A stretch of DNA of 64,000 bases from Planctomycetia bacterium (lineage in GTDB: Bacteria; Planctomycetota; Planctomycetia; Pirellulales; UBA1268). Position 1 is the stretch's first letter. The number at the start of each line of letters is the position of its first letter. Made by a program: the position numbers and the translations under genes. Positions 17,149-26,632 of this stretch are shown in pieces. The DNA is taken from the NCBI GenBank assembly GCA_026401035.1, contig JAPLNR010000062.1:62001-126000 (forward strand), given 5' to 3'. The notes under the pieces were generated by a model. The model made no database searches and was not told the origin of the DNA. It was given only the letters and a program-made list of their open reading frames with translations.

Positions 17149-17976
17149 TCACCGGAGGTCGAAGCACTGTTCCAGCGGTGCCTGAATCAGGCTGCCGAAT
17201 CCGCCGGCCCAGGCGTCGGCGCCGAGATACACGGCACCCAGGAGCACGAGCGCGGCAAGGGCCTGAAGCAGTCCGGCGCCGGGAGCGAACGGCACCGTCC
17301 GTAGACAGATCGCGGTGGTCAGGTGGAAGGCGAGCACGGCCACCAGCGCGGGAATGGCGAGCGTGATGGCAAGCGCCAGCGCGGCGGCGGGGAATCGCAC
17401 GGCGAGGTCGGCCAGCGAAACATCCGGCAGGCCGCCGCCGGAGAGCAGGGAACCAATCGGCATGCTTCGCACACTGTCGATCAGCCCCGCCGAGATGGCC
17501 TGCAGGCCGCCCGCCGTGAGGAACGCGCCGAAGCTGATCCACCAGGCAAGCCTCGCCATGCCGGCCGACTGGGCGTCGCCATCGGGATCGAAGTCGTCAG
17601 CCCACGAAAGCCCCGCCACGCTGCCGAGAATGCCCCCGGCCCAGGCGCCGGCCGACGCCACGGCAGCGATCGCGGTTCCCATCGCGAAGCCCACGAGAGC
17701 CTCCCCGACGAGGACGAGCGGCGGTCGAAGCGCGACGGCCGAATCCGTGGCCGCCAGGGCCGTCGGAAAGGCGACGATCGTCAGCGCCAGGGCCAGCGCG
17801 AGCCGGATGCGAATGGTGAGCCCCGGGAACGACGTTGCCGCGGCCGTCAGTGTTGCGGCCACGCGGGCGAGCACACCCGCTGCGACGACGGCCGGCAGCA
17901 TCAGGCCGGCGGTGTCCATGCTCGTCATGGTGTTCATCGTGTCCACCGCATCCATCGTGTCCATCATGCCCATCAT
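17149..17976 (-). CDS. fliR: FliR/SctT-like export gate protein
   Basis: A 275-residue polytopic protein matching FliR in length, position and hydrophobicity pattern, including a FliR-like FPGLTIRIRLALALALT segment and the VGEALVGFAMG region. The N-terminus is unusual: about 24 residues dominated by Met, Asp and Thr, encoded by short DNA repeats. The first ATG (17976) is favoured because GGAGG lies 8 bases upstream within fliQ. In flagellar and type III systems FliR joins FliP and FliQ in the membrane export pore. Confidence 0.85.
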   Translation of the reverse strand: MMGMMDTMDAVDTMNTMTSMDTAGLMLPAVVAAGVLARVAATLTAAATSFPGLTIRIRLALALALTIVAFPTALAATDSAVALRPPLVLVGEALVGFAMGTAIAAVASAGAWAGGILGSVAGLSWADDFDPDGDAQSAGMARLAWWISFGAFLTAGGLQAISAGLIDSVRSMPIGSLLSGGGLPDVSLADLAVRFPAAALALAITLAIPALVAVLAFHLTTAICLRTVPFAPGAGLLQALAALVLLGAVYLGADAWAGGFGSLIQAPLEQCFDLR

Positions 17977-17977
17977 G

Positions 17978-18241
17978 TCATGGGCCTCCGGCGCAACTGC
18001 GAACCAGTTCGACCATGCGTTCGAGCATCCATGGCATCATCAGCACCAGCGCTGCGGCAATCGCAACCAGCCGGGGCACGAGGCCGACCACCTGCTCCTG
18101 GATGCCGGTGGCCGCCTGCACGAGCCCCATGAGCGTGCCCACGCCGAAGGCCACGATGAGCACCGGTGCGATCACGAGAATTCCAGACAAGAGCGCCTGC
18201 CGCACGCTCTCCACCAGTTCGGTTTCGCCCATCAGAGGCAC
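17978..18241 (-). CDS. fliQ: FliQ/SctS-like export gate protein
   Basis: An 87-residue protein with two membrane helices, the normal size for FliQ. The N-terminal ESVRQALLSGILVIAPVLIVAFGVGTL arrangement and the VGLVPRLVAIAAALVLMMPWML second helix match the family. It lies between the fliO-fliP fusion (29 bases) and fliR (1 base), the canonical P-Q-R order. Confidence 0.9.
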   Translation of the reverse strand: MPLMGETELVESVRQALLSGILVIAPVLIVAFGVGTLMGLVQAATGIQEQVVGLVPRLVAIAAALVLMMPWMLERMVELVRSCAGGP

Positions 18242-18270
18242 CTTTCAGCGGCTGGGGACGGGCCTGTCGG

Positions 18271-19698
18271 TCACGAGGCCGTGGCCCGCATGCTGTCGAG
18301 CAGCGTCTGCACCACGAGCGACCAGCCGTCGGCCATCACGAAGACGAGCAGTTTGAGCGGGAGCGAGACGAGCGTCGGCGGCAGCATCACCAGGCCCGTC
18401 GAGACGACGAGCGTGGCCACGATCACGTCGAGCACGAGAAAAGGCAGTATCAGCCGGAAGCCGATCGAGAAGGCGGTCTTGAGCTCGCTCACGAGGAAGG
18501 CGGGCAGGAGCGTCTCCACCGGCACGTCGTCGTAGGTTTTGATCTCTTTCGGCGCCGCGGGGTGTCGCGACAGGAAGAGGAGCATTGTGTCGCGGTTTCC
18601 GGACTGTTCGATCTGTCCGGCCATCCAGCGGCGGATCGGCAGCGTGCCGCGGTCGTAGGCAGTGGCCAGTTCGATCTGTCCCTGCTGGTAGGGTTCGACG
18701 CCGTCGCGGTAGGCCTGCGTCCAGATCGGCCACATCACCAGGGCCGAGAGAAACAACGCCAGCGACGTGATGATCTGGTTCGACGGGAGCTGCTGCGTGC
18801 CGAGCCCCTGCCGCAGAAGCGAGAGCACCACCGACATCCGCACGAACGACGTCGTCATCAGGAGCACGGCGGGCGCCAGGCTCGCCACGCCAAACATCAG
18901 TGCCGCCGAGAGCGCTGTGTCGAGCGACCGCGTGCCGAGAAAGCCCCCCACGAGTCCCGCCCAGTCGGTGGCTGCCGGAGCGGCGGCCGCCGGGAGCGCA
19001 GCGACCGTGGCTCCCGCCTGCGGAGCGACTGCGGAGCCGGTCGGCGCTGCGACTGCCGCAGGGGTCGGCGCTGCGACTGCGGAGCCCGTCGGCGCATCGG
19101 CGGCAAGGGCCGGCGCTGCCAGCGCGATCGTGACGAGGATCAGGGAGGCCACGGCCCGCGTGATGGCTGGCCGATCGGCAGCCCGCGGCCGCAGCGGGGG
19201 ATGGGTGCCGCGGCAGGCTGCGGCGATGCAGGCGGTGGCCTGGGGATCGCTGAGCTCGGAGAGCGTCTGGCAACCGCCGGCCGACACGCTGACCAGGAGC
19301 GTCTTGGGGCCGAAACGCACGATGCGCACCGAGTTGTTCCCGCCGAGCGAGGCCGTGCCGAGCACGTCGAAGACATCCGGCGGCAGCGTCGGCTCACGTT
19401 TCCGGGACGCCATGCGCAGCACGACCACGGCGGCAAAGGCGGCGGCCAACACACCCAGCACTTTCCAGTCGATCATGGGCTGCGTGACGGGGCGGGCAGC
19501 CGTGCCGACAGCGGTGGCCGTTCGTTCGAGCGCGACGGGCGCGAGCACTTTCGCGGGCGTGGCGGGCACCGGCGGGATCGGGATCGCATCACCGGCGGCG
19601 GCAGCAGGCACGGCCAGCAGGCAGGCCACCAGCAGGAGCGCGGCCCGCGCAGGCCGGCGGCCGGCCATGCCGTTCAGCATCCGCGAAGAGGGCTTCAT
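18271..19698 (-). CDS. fliP: FliO-FliP fusion protein
   Basis: A 475-residue protein. Residues 1-155 look like FliO: signal-like N-terminus, one membrane helix (about 78-95) and a small basic domain with GGNNSVRIVRFG. Residues 182-200 form a second signal-peptide-like segment ending ALAADAP. An Ala/Pro/Thr linker with repeated APTGSAVA follows, then a full FliP (about 245-475) with MTTSFVRMSVVLSLLRQGLG and the end LLVFVMADGWSLVV. The internal signal suggests two ancestral genes joined; a GTG near residue 183 could still start a separate FliP. The start overlaps the fliF stop (ATGA). Confidence 0.82.
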   Translation of the reverse strand: MKPSSRMLNGMAGRRPARAALLLVACLLAVPAAAAGDAIPIPPVPATPAKVLAPVALERTATAVGTAARPVTQPMIDWKVLGVLAAAFAAVVVLRMASRKREPTLPPDVFDVLGTASLGGNNSVRIVRFGPKTLLVSVSAGGCQTLSELSDPQATACIAAACRGTHPPLRPRAADRPAITRAVASLILVTIALAAPALAADAPTGSAVAAPTPAAVAAPTGSAVAPQAGATVAALPAAAAPAATDWAGLVGGFLGTRSLDTALSAALMFGVASLAPAVLLMTTSFVRMSVVLSLLRQGLGTQQLPSNQIITSLALFLSALVMWPIWTQAYRDGVEPYQQGQIELATAYDRGTLPIRRWMAGQIEQSGNRDTMLLFLSRHPAAPKEIKTYDDVPVETLLPAFLVSELKTAFSIGFRLILPFLVLDVIVATLVVSTGLVMLPPTLVSLPLKLLVFVMADGWSLVVQTLLDSMRATAS

Positions 19699-21392
19699 GC
19701 TGCGGCCCTGCGGTCGTGCGCGGAAACCATGTCCGCGGGAAGATCGGAGTCGGTGGCATGGTCACGGTATTCGTCGGCGTGGCCACCGCGATCCACCCGC
19801 GACCAGTCGATCTGCGGATGGCCGGCTTGCCGCGGTACGAACTCCGCGCGGGCAACGGGCTGACCCCGCGCGCCGATCCACCAGAGCAGCCCGGAGAGCA
19901 GCCCCACGCAGACGCTCAACCCCGCGAGCCAGACTTCCCGCGGCAGTTTGCGGGCGTCGAGCCGCTTGTCGCTCGTGGCAAACTGCTTGAGCAGCTGCGC
20001 GAGCGACACGTTTTCATCGTCGCTGGCTGCCTTGTCCGCGTTGTCCGCCTTGTCTGGCTGACTTGTCCGGGCTATCCGGTCTGAGTGGTCCACGCCCGGC
20101 CGACCGGCGACGGGAGGCTGTGGCAGCTCCGCGTTCGGTCCGCGGAACGCCGTTTCGCGGCGCGGCGGTGCCGGAGCGGCCGTGGGAAAGCAGGTGATCA
20201 TCACCCGCTGGCCCTGCGGCTCGACGGTGGCGGGAATCATCTGCGTGACCAAGGCGCGGATGCGTTCGAGTTCGGCCGCTTCGACGGCAGCCCGACTGGG
20301 CGCGGCCGGACCGGATCGCTCGCGGGCCGCGACCGCGGCATGCAGATAGCTGTCGGGAATGGCGATCGACACAGTGCACGTGTCGAGTTGGTCGCTGCGG
20401 GCGAGCGGGGCGGTCGGGGCGGCGGCCGGCACGGGAGCGGGCGGCACGGGTGGCAGCGGTGCCGTCAGGGGCGCCCGTGACATAAGTTCGGCCGGCGCGT
20501 TGGCATCCGCCAGTTTCTGCTGCGGCAGTTCCGGTGGTGACGGCGCCGGCTGCGGGGCGGGAACGGCGACGGGCGGCGTCTCGGCGGCGGCAAACGCGAC
20601 GGTCACGTCGACGATGGCCCCCTTCACGTAGGTGAGCGACTGCCGCACTTTCGCGGCGAGTGCCCGCTCGTAGGCAAACTTGCGGGCGAGCGTCGGATCG
20701 GTGACCGCGGCGGCGGAATCCTCTTCGAGCGGTCCGGCAAACACGCGGCCGCTGCGCAGGTCGGTGACGGCGACCCGCTCTGCCGCCAGGCCCGCGATCG
20801 ATGCGGCGACCAGGACGCGGATCGACTGCACACGGGTCGGGTCGAGTTCGGTCTCAGGCTGCGTACGGATGCTGACACTCGCCGTCTTCACCCTGCCGCC
20901 CGTGAGTCCCGACTGCTCCTCGACGTCGTAGAGCACCGCGGCCCGTTCGATCCCTGGCATCGAGCAGAGGACGAGCGACAGTTCGTCCTGCGTGGCCACG
21001 CGGAGCAGCTCGGTCTGCACGGACTTGCTCTGCCAGGGGCTGTTGTTCGCCAGCGCCCGCCGCAGACTGCCGCCGAATTCACGCGGCAGCGCCTCGGCAT
21101 CGACCAGCGCCCGCATGTAGGCGCTCTGTCGGCTGCGGGGCACGTAAACCCGGCCACCCTCGGTGCGGTAGTCGGTGAGTTGTACGCGATCGAAGGCGGC
21201 CTCCATGATCGCCAGCTCGGACGACGGCAGCACGCTACCCGAGAGCAGCTCGGTCTCCTCGCGGATCGGCCGGTCGCGAAGCAGCCAGGCGGCCCAGCCG
21301 ATCGAACCGGCCACCAGACCGAGTGCGATCACCTGCGCCGGCGAGACGAGCGGCCGGCGGTCGCGGGGCGATGCAGAATGGTGTGCGTCCAT
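19695..21392 (-). CDS. fliF: FliF/SctJ-like MS-ring protein
   Basis: A 565-residue protein with one membrane helix near each end (about 18-40 and 492-512) and YscJ/FliF-type ring-building motifs between them: GSVLPSSELAIMEAAFDR, then LLRVATQDELSLVLCSMPGIERAAVLYD, and RVQSIRVLVAASIAGLAAERVAVTDL. A Pro/Ala-rich insert separates these from the second helix. The C-terminal tail of about 50 residues is short and shows no obvious FliG-binding motif. It is the first structural gene of the export-gate operon. Confidence 0.8.
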   Translation of the reverse strand: MDAHHSASPRDRRPLVSPAQVIALGLVAGSIGWAAWLLRDRPIREETELLSGSVLPSSELAIMEAAFDRVQLTDYRTEGGRVYVPRSRQSAYMRALVDAEALPREFGGSLRRALANNSPWQSKSVQTELLRVATQDELSLVLCSMPGIERAAVLYDVEEQSGLTGGRVKTASVSIRTQPETELDPTRVQSIRVLVAASIAGLAAERVAVTDLRSGRVFAGPLEEDSAAAVTDPTLARKFAYERALAAKVRQSLTYVKGAIVDVTVAFAAAETPPVAVPAPQPAPSPPELPQQKLADANAPAELMSRAPLTAPLPPVPPAPVPAAAPTAPLARSDQLDTCTVSIAIPDSYLHAAVAARERSGPAAPSRAAVEAAELERIRALVTQMIPATVEPQGQRVMITCFPTAAPAPPRRETAFRGPNAELPQPPVAGRPGVDHSDRIARTSQPDKADNADKAASDDENVSLAQLLKQFATSDKRLDARKLPREVWLAGLSVCVGLLSGLLWWIGARGQPVARAEFVPRQAGHPQIDWSRVDRGGHADEYRDHATDSDLPADMVSAHDRRAAA

Positions 21393-21442
21393 GCACGGCC
21401 CTTCTTGATGGCGAAAATGAGATGAAAGTGTGTTGAGCGGGT

Positions 21443-21931
21443 TTAGGCGGCCATCCGCCGCAGCCGCCGGTGTGGCAGCCGCAGCGTGAGTGCCCGGCCA
21501 CCCTCGGGGCAGGCGGCAGTCGTGAGCCGGCCCCCGACCTGGTCGAGCAGTCGCTGGATGGCTGGTTCGGGAATGGCGTCGGCGGTGGTCGGCGGGCAGA
21601 GCGGGCCGGAGTCGGCGACCTCAATTTCGATCGCGTCGGCATATTCGATGCTCGTGACGACAACCTCGCGGGCAACCGGCATCTCGCTAGGCGGTGTGTG
21701 GGCGGCGTTTGCCAGCGCGTTCGCAAGGAGGACCGTGAGGATTTCGCGGATGGCCGCGGGATCGACCTGCAGCACGTGGCGGTCCGCCACATCGAGCACG
21801 ACCCTGCACTCCTGCTTCTCAGCCGGGGCAGCAGCATGGCGATCCGACTGCACTTCAGCGACGATCGATTCGAGCAGCCCGCGCGGGGGCACCATCGGGA
21901 GGATTCGGGGCTCGTCGGATTCCCTGGACAT
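21443..21931 (-). CDS. Stand-alone HATPase_c-like protein
   Basis: A 162-residue protein resembling only the ATP-binding domain of histidine kinases: an N-box-like ILTVLLANALANAA, a reduced G1 box VADSGP (second glycine missing) and a G2-like GGRALTLRLP. There is no dimerisation/phosphoacceptor domain, sensor or membrane helix. It may be an anti-sigma-type kinase, a partner kinase, or inactive. It lies 50 bases before fliF and 27 bases after the pseudo-hydrolase gene, all in one direction. Confidence 0.7.
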   Translation of the reverse strand: MSRESDEPRILPMVPPRGLLESIVAEVQSDRHAAAPAEKQECRVVLDVADRHVLQVDPAAIREILTVLLANALANAAHTPPSEMPVAREVVVTSIEYADAIEIEVADSGPLCPPTTADAIPEPAIQRLLDQVGGRLTTAACPEGGRALTLRLPHRRLRRMAA

Positions 21932-21958
21932 GGCGGCAGACTCCGGAAAAATGGGTCT

Positions 21959-22639
21959 TTACTGGCGGGCACACGGGGCGGCCACGAGCGTGGACGTGCC
22001 GCAGACCTCGTCCATCAGCCAGCGGTTTACATCGCAGAGGATGGCCTTCGAGAGATCGTTGCTGCCGGGATAGATCCGCATCGCGAGCATGGCCCCGGCC
22101 GCGTGAAACAGTCGCAGCGTCTTATCGGTGTGGCGAATCGATTCGGCCGGTGCCTCGCGGTGGCAGCAGAGGAGCATCGGGAGCCTGCGCACCTCGAAGA
22201 GCCGTGAGAAGAGCGCCTCTTCGAGCGGAAACGGGCCGCCCAGTGAGACCACCCCGCCAAACGCCTGTGGGTGGCGGCAGGCGATGCGAAACGCCTCGCT
22301 GCCTCCGGCCCCCTGCCCCACCAGATAGATCCGCGCCGGATTCACGCTCGCCCGATCACAAATGCGGTCGATCGATCGCCAGACCGCATCCTCGCGGGTT
22401 GCGGCGTCGTCCCCCGGGCCGATCACGGGCTCGATGGCCAGAAAGTTGCGGAGGCTCAGCCGCTTCATGGCCCGACCGATGTCGAAGCGGGCATTCGTGT
22501 GATCGGGCAGCCAGACGATCAGCGGGTAGTCGTACCCGGGCTCGTAGCCCAGCGGCGTGAACAGCCGGTCGTCGCCGAGCCAGTCGGTGCCGGCGGAGAA
22601 GCGATGAGACGCAGCGCGGTCCGACAATCGACTTTTCAT
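21959..22639 (-). CDS. Alpha/beta-hydrolase fold protein lacking catalytic residues
   Basis: A 226-residue protein with the PHB-depolymerase/phospholipase-like layout: GYDYPLIVWLPD near the N-terminus and the nucleophile-elbow region IYLVGQGAGGSEAFRIA. The normal GxSxG is GQGAG, so the serine nucleophile is Gly, and the usual histidine region reads YPGSNDLSKAI. The protein therefore looks catalytically dead and may bind rather than cut. ATG 22639 is chosen for AAGGTG upstream; a GTG at 22675 is the alternative. It heads the export-gate operon. Confidence 0.72.
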   Translation of the reverse strand: MKSRLSDRAASHRFSAGTDWLGDDRLFTPLGYEPGYDYPLIVWLPDHTNARFDIGRAMKRLSLRNFLAIEPVIGPGDDAATREDAVWRSIDRICDRASVNPARIYLVGQGAGGSEAFRIACRHPQAFGGVVSLGGPFPLEEALFSRLFEVRRLPMLLCCHREAPAESIRHTDKTLRLFHAAGAMLAMRIYPGSNDLSKAILCDVNRWLMDEVCGTSTLVAAPCARQ

Positions 22640-22858
22640 CAGGCACCTTTCACGACAAAACAGCAATGCATCCACGACGACGACCAGCGCAAAACACTTG
22701 CGTCACCGCGGTTTGTAACGGAACACCCCCTCCCCTTCAACGTCAGGATCACGCTGGAAAACAGGGATCGGGAGGGCGGGGCAAGACGGGCAAGACGCGG
22801 GTGGCAGGCCGCTGCCTTGGAAGCGGTCCGTTCGGCCTTGGAAGCGGGCGGACGACCC

Positions 22859-23869
<1,011 letters not shown>

Positions 23870-23935
23870 TCACCATCATGGCCGCGATGCACAAGCCCCG
23901 GCTACGATTTCCGAAGCCGGCACCGGTTCGGCCTG

Positions 23936-25285
23936 TCAGGGCAATTCAAGCTTGTCCGGCAGGGCTTCCCGATGCAGCTTTTCGGTGCGGCGGGCGTCGC
24001 GATTGAACCGCCAGACACCAAAGAGGAGCAGCAATCCAATAACGCCCGCTAGTCCGGCAAAGATCCAGCCCAGCAGGCTCGTGGCGGCCGCATTGGATGG
24101 CTCCGGCACCCAGACGGCATGCTTGCCGATCACGAGCGGCGTCTCCTGCCGCTGGTCCTCCTTGGTGGCCGCGCCCTTGATCTGCGGCAACGGATAGGCA
24201 TAACGCTTGAACGCGAAGCCGCTCACGCGAACCCGCTCGTTGATGTTCTGTCCGGTGGGCATGCCATCGGGAAGTTTGCGGACGCAACAGACGATCGGGT
24301 AGTTCTCCTGCAGCCGATCGTTGATCTTCAGGAGCGAGGTCGGCACGAAGATGAAGAGTTCCCAGTAGTGGTCCGCGCCGATCTCGCGGCGGCGGAGCGG
24401 ATCGTCGATGGCGATCCGCGTGGCGCGGCGGGCGGTGCCATCGATGGTGACCGGATCGCCGCGATGACTCTTGAACCAGCCCTGCCCCGGGTCGATCATC
24501 GGCACCACGTCGGCCGGCGGCCCGGCGACCTTCTCGATGCCCTCCTGGGTGCCGCGGCCAACGGCCGCGAGCATTGCGTAGAACGCCTCGGTGTCGCCGG
24601 CCACGAGCTTTTGTCCGTCGGCAACGGTGTCGAAGAGGCCGTAATCCATCCCCAAGGCGCCGAGCGGTTTGGCAGGCTGCCAGGCCACCCGCTTCGCGGC
24701 CAACAGCAGCGCAGCTGGCTCAACGGGCCAGGCGGCGGCCTCGGCCGGGGGCGGGGCCGGCTGCGGCCCCGGGCCGGTTGCGAGCGGCAGGCCGACGACG
24801 GAGGCCGGTTCGTCGATCGTCCGCCAGCGGGGCCAGGCTTCGGGGGCGGCGGCGGCGAGCACGTCGACGAGCGGCCCGGCGGCCGTCTTGATCCGAACGA
24901 CGTCGATGGTCTTACGATCGGCGATCTCCGCGATCGCCTCCGGGAGCGTGAGCGGCGCGATAAACACGGCGCGGCCCTCGATCCGCACAAACCGGTCGGC
25001 CAGAGCCTCCGCACTCAAGGGGCTTTCGGTCACGGCGGCGGTGGACCAGGCGGCAAAAGCGTCGGCCGGCGCGAGGCCGAGCCGCGTGATCAGCCGGAGG
25101 GCGAATTGCAGCTTTGCATCATTCCAGGCGGACGGTTCCTCGATCACGCCGCGGGCTGCGCGATCGAGCTTCCAGGTTTCGAGATAGCCGGGCAGCGTGT
25201 CGGTGGAGCGGTCTGCGGCGGTGCCGACCGCGGCCGACAGGAACAGCGCGCCGGCGAAGAGCAGCGTGCGGGTGGTATTTGTCAT
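23936..25285 (-). CDS. Exported, C-terminally anchored protein in the respiratory cluster
   Basis: A 449-residue protein with a cleavable signal peptide (about 1-24), a long periplasmic part and one C-terminal membrane helix (about 405-427). No named family. Residues about 320-390 are paralogous to the upstream gene product: both have a YPIVCC/SPIVVY strand, a (K/R)LPxGMP turn and an FKR(Y/W)AY motif, suggesting a shared OB-like beta domain. The start overlaps the preceding stop (ATGA at 25282-25285). It is last in the oxidase cluster and is probably an accessory of the terminal oxidase; that is inferred from position only. Confidence 0.7.
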   Translation of the reverse strand: MTNTTRTLLFAGALFLSAAVGTAADRSTDTLPGYLETWKLDRAARGVIEEPSAWNDAKLQFALRLITRLGLAPADAFAAWSTAAVTESPLSAEALADRFVRIEGRAVFIAPLTLPEAIAEIADRKTIDVVRIKTAAGPLVDVLAAAAPEAWPRWRTIDEPASVVGLPLATGPGPQPAPPPAEAAAWPVEPAALLLAAKRVAWQPAKPLGALGMDYGLFDTVADGQKLVAGDTEAFYAMLAAVGRGTQEGIEKVAGPPADVVPMIDPGQGWFKSHRGDPVTIDGTARRATRIAIDDPLRRREIGADHYWELFIFVPTSLLKINDRLQENYPIVCCVRKLPDGMPTGQNINERVRVSGFAFKRYAYPLPQIKGAATKEDQRQETPLVIGKHAVWVPEPSNAAATSLLGWIFAGLAGVIGLLLLFGVWRFNRDARRTEKLHREALPDKLELP

Positions 25286-26400
25286 GAGGGAAATCCTTCG
25301 TGTTGGTGCCGGGTTTCCGGGGGCGTGTTTTCGGTGCGGGACTGTTCGGCGGCGATTTTCCGCAGGGCTTCTTCTGTCGAGAACAGTTCAACGTCGGCCA
25401 GCGCCGTGGAGAGATCGCCGGGGGGCGGCGGTGGGCGGCGCGGCGGGCCGGCGCTGGCCAGCCGGATGCCGAGCAGCGTCAAGGCCACGAGCGCCCCGAT
25501 CACCAGGAGGGCATAGCTGCCGGCGGAGGTGCCACCCGGGGCGGGCGCCTTGTGCGGCGTCCAGATCGGCTCCAGCGCCATCACCAACGGCGCCGTGCGG
25601 ATCGTGTCGCTGGCCTGATAAGCCCAACGCTTGAAGAAATATCCGATGATTTCGACCGGCTCGGCGAGTTTCATCCCCTCCGGCATGCCCGGCGGAAGCC
25701 GGAGAAAATAGACGACGATCGGCGAGGCGGGGCCGTCGTCGGGCTCGACCCAGCCCTGCCAATAGCTGGAGATATCGTAGTCATTGGCCGCCGCCTGAAC
25801 CTTTTGCAGACGGTGGAGCGTGCCGCTGAACCGCACGAGCCGGCCGCGGAAGCTGCGGGGTTGTCCATAGAGTTCGGGAAAACTCACCCGTCGGGCATCA
25901 GCGCGGCGCAGGGCATCCATGGCACCCGACCGCAGCGTCATCCAGATCTGAAACCAGGCTTCGTCGTCGCCCGGCCGAAAGACCGTGTCGTCGCGGACCT
26001 TCTCCAGACTGCTCGACGATGCGCCGACATCGTCGGCTTCGGCCACGAACGGTTCTGGGTCGGCCTCGATCACAACGGCCCCCTCGACCGTTCGCTCGAC
26101 AGTGGCACTTTTGAGGACTGTGTCGATCTGTGGCGGAGCTGGCGGGGCCGGCGGCCTGAAGTAGGCTTGCTCGATCCAACTGAGCGCGAGGAAGATGACG
26201 ATCGCCGGTGGCATGAACGTCCAGAAGAGCCGCCGGTGCTCGGTGCGCGAGAGATAGTTGCGCGGGGGCCGGCGCCGAACGGCCGTCTCCGTGGAGGCCG
26301 CGGGGGCCGGTGCCGGCAGATCATCGGGCGGGGACGAGTGGTTCAAGGCAGTGGCGGATTGGGCGCGCCCTCCCGCTTCTGCCGCCGCATCTCGCGCCAC
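25282..26400 (-). CDS. Membrane protein paralogous to its downstream neighbour
   Basis: A protein of up to 372 residues with a proline-rich cytosolic N-terminus, a membrane helix near 58-78, a periplasmic domain, a second helix near 290-310 and a Pro-rich tail. Its central part (FRGRLVRFSGTLHRLQK, then FLRLPPGMPEGM and GYFFKRWAYQA) resembles the next gene's product. Start uncertain: the GTG at 26400 overlaps the preceding gene by 58 bases, while a TTG at 26346 would give a TTGA overlap like other junctions here. Function unknown. Confidence 0.65.
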   Translation of the reverse strand: MARDAAAEAGGRAQSATALNHSSPPDDLPAPAPAASTETAVRRRPPRNYLSRTEHRRLFWTFMPPAIVIFLALSWIEQAYFRPPAPPAPPQIDTVLKSATVERTVEGAVVIEADPEPFVAEADDVGASSSSLEKVRDDTVFRPGDDEAWFQIWMTLRSGAMDALRRADARRVSFPELYGQPRSFRGRLVRFSGTLHRLQKVQAAANDYDISSYWQGWVEPDDGPASPIVVYFLRLPPGMPEGMKLAEPVEIIGYFFKRWAYQASDTIRTAPLVMALEPIWTPHKAPAPGGTSAGSYALLVIGALVALTLLGIRLASAGPPRRPPPPPGDLSTALADVELFSTEEALRKIAAEQSRTENTPPETRHQHEGFPS

Positions 26401-26621
26401 ACGTAGGCGCCGAACGAGCCCACGAGCGTGAAGGGCATCGCGAGCATGATGATGATGCTGTAGAAGTAGCCGCGGGCGAGATTCATGCCTTCTGGATCGT
26501 TGGCCGAAACCGCATCCTTGCAGTTTGGGCAGCCAAACGCCGCGTCGGCCGAGAGCAGGACGATCGTCACCAGCAGCAGCCAGGCAACCCGCAACGCGGC
26601 ACGTTTTCCCGAACCTGTCAT
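26343..26621 (-). CDS. Small membrane protein with CPNC motif
   Basis: A 92-residue protein: hydrophobic signal (about 9-29, ending ADAAFG), CPNC at 31-34, one membrane helix (about 52-74), then a basic tail WREMRRQKREG. It sits between the DUF420 gene and the 25282 gene in the oxidase cluster. The CxxC just outside the membrane could bind a metal or haem-assembly partner; that is speculation. The ATG at 26621 begins 12 bases after the DUF420 stop. Confidence 0.65.
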   Translation of the reverse strand: MTGSGKRAALRVAWLLLVTIVLLSADAAFGCPNCKDAVSANDPEGMNLARGYFYSIIIMLAMPFTLVGSFGAYVWREMRRQKREGAPNPPLP

Positions 26622-26632
26622 GACGCAGCCCC

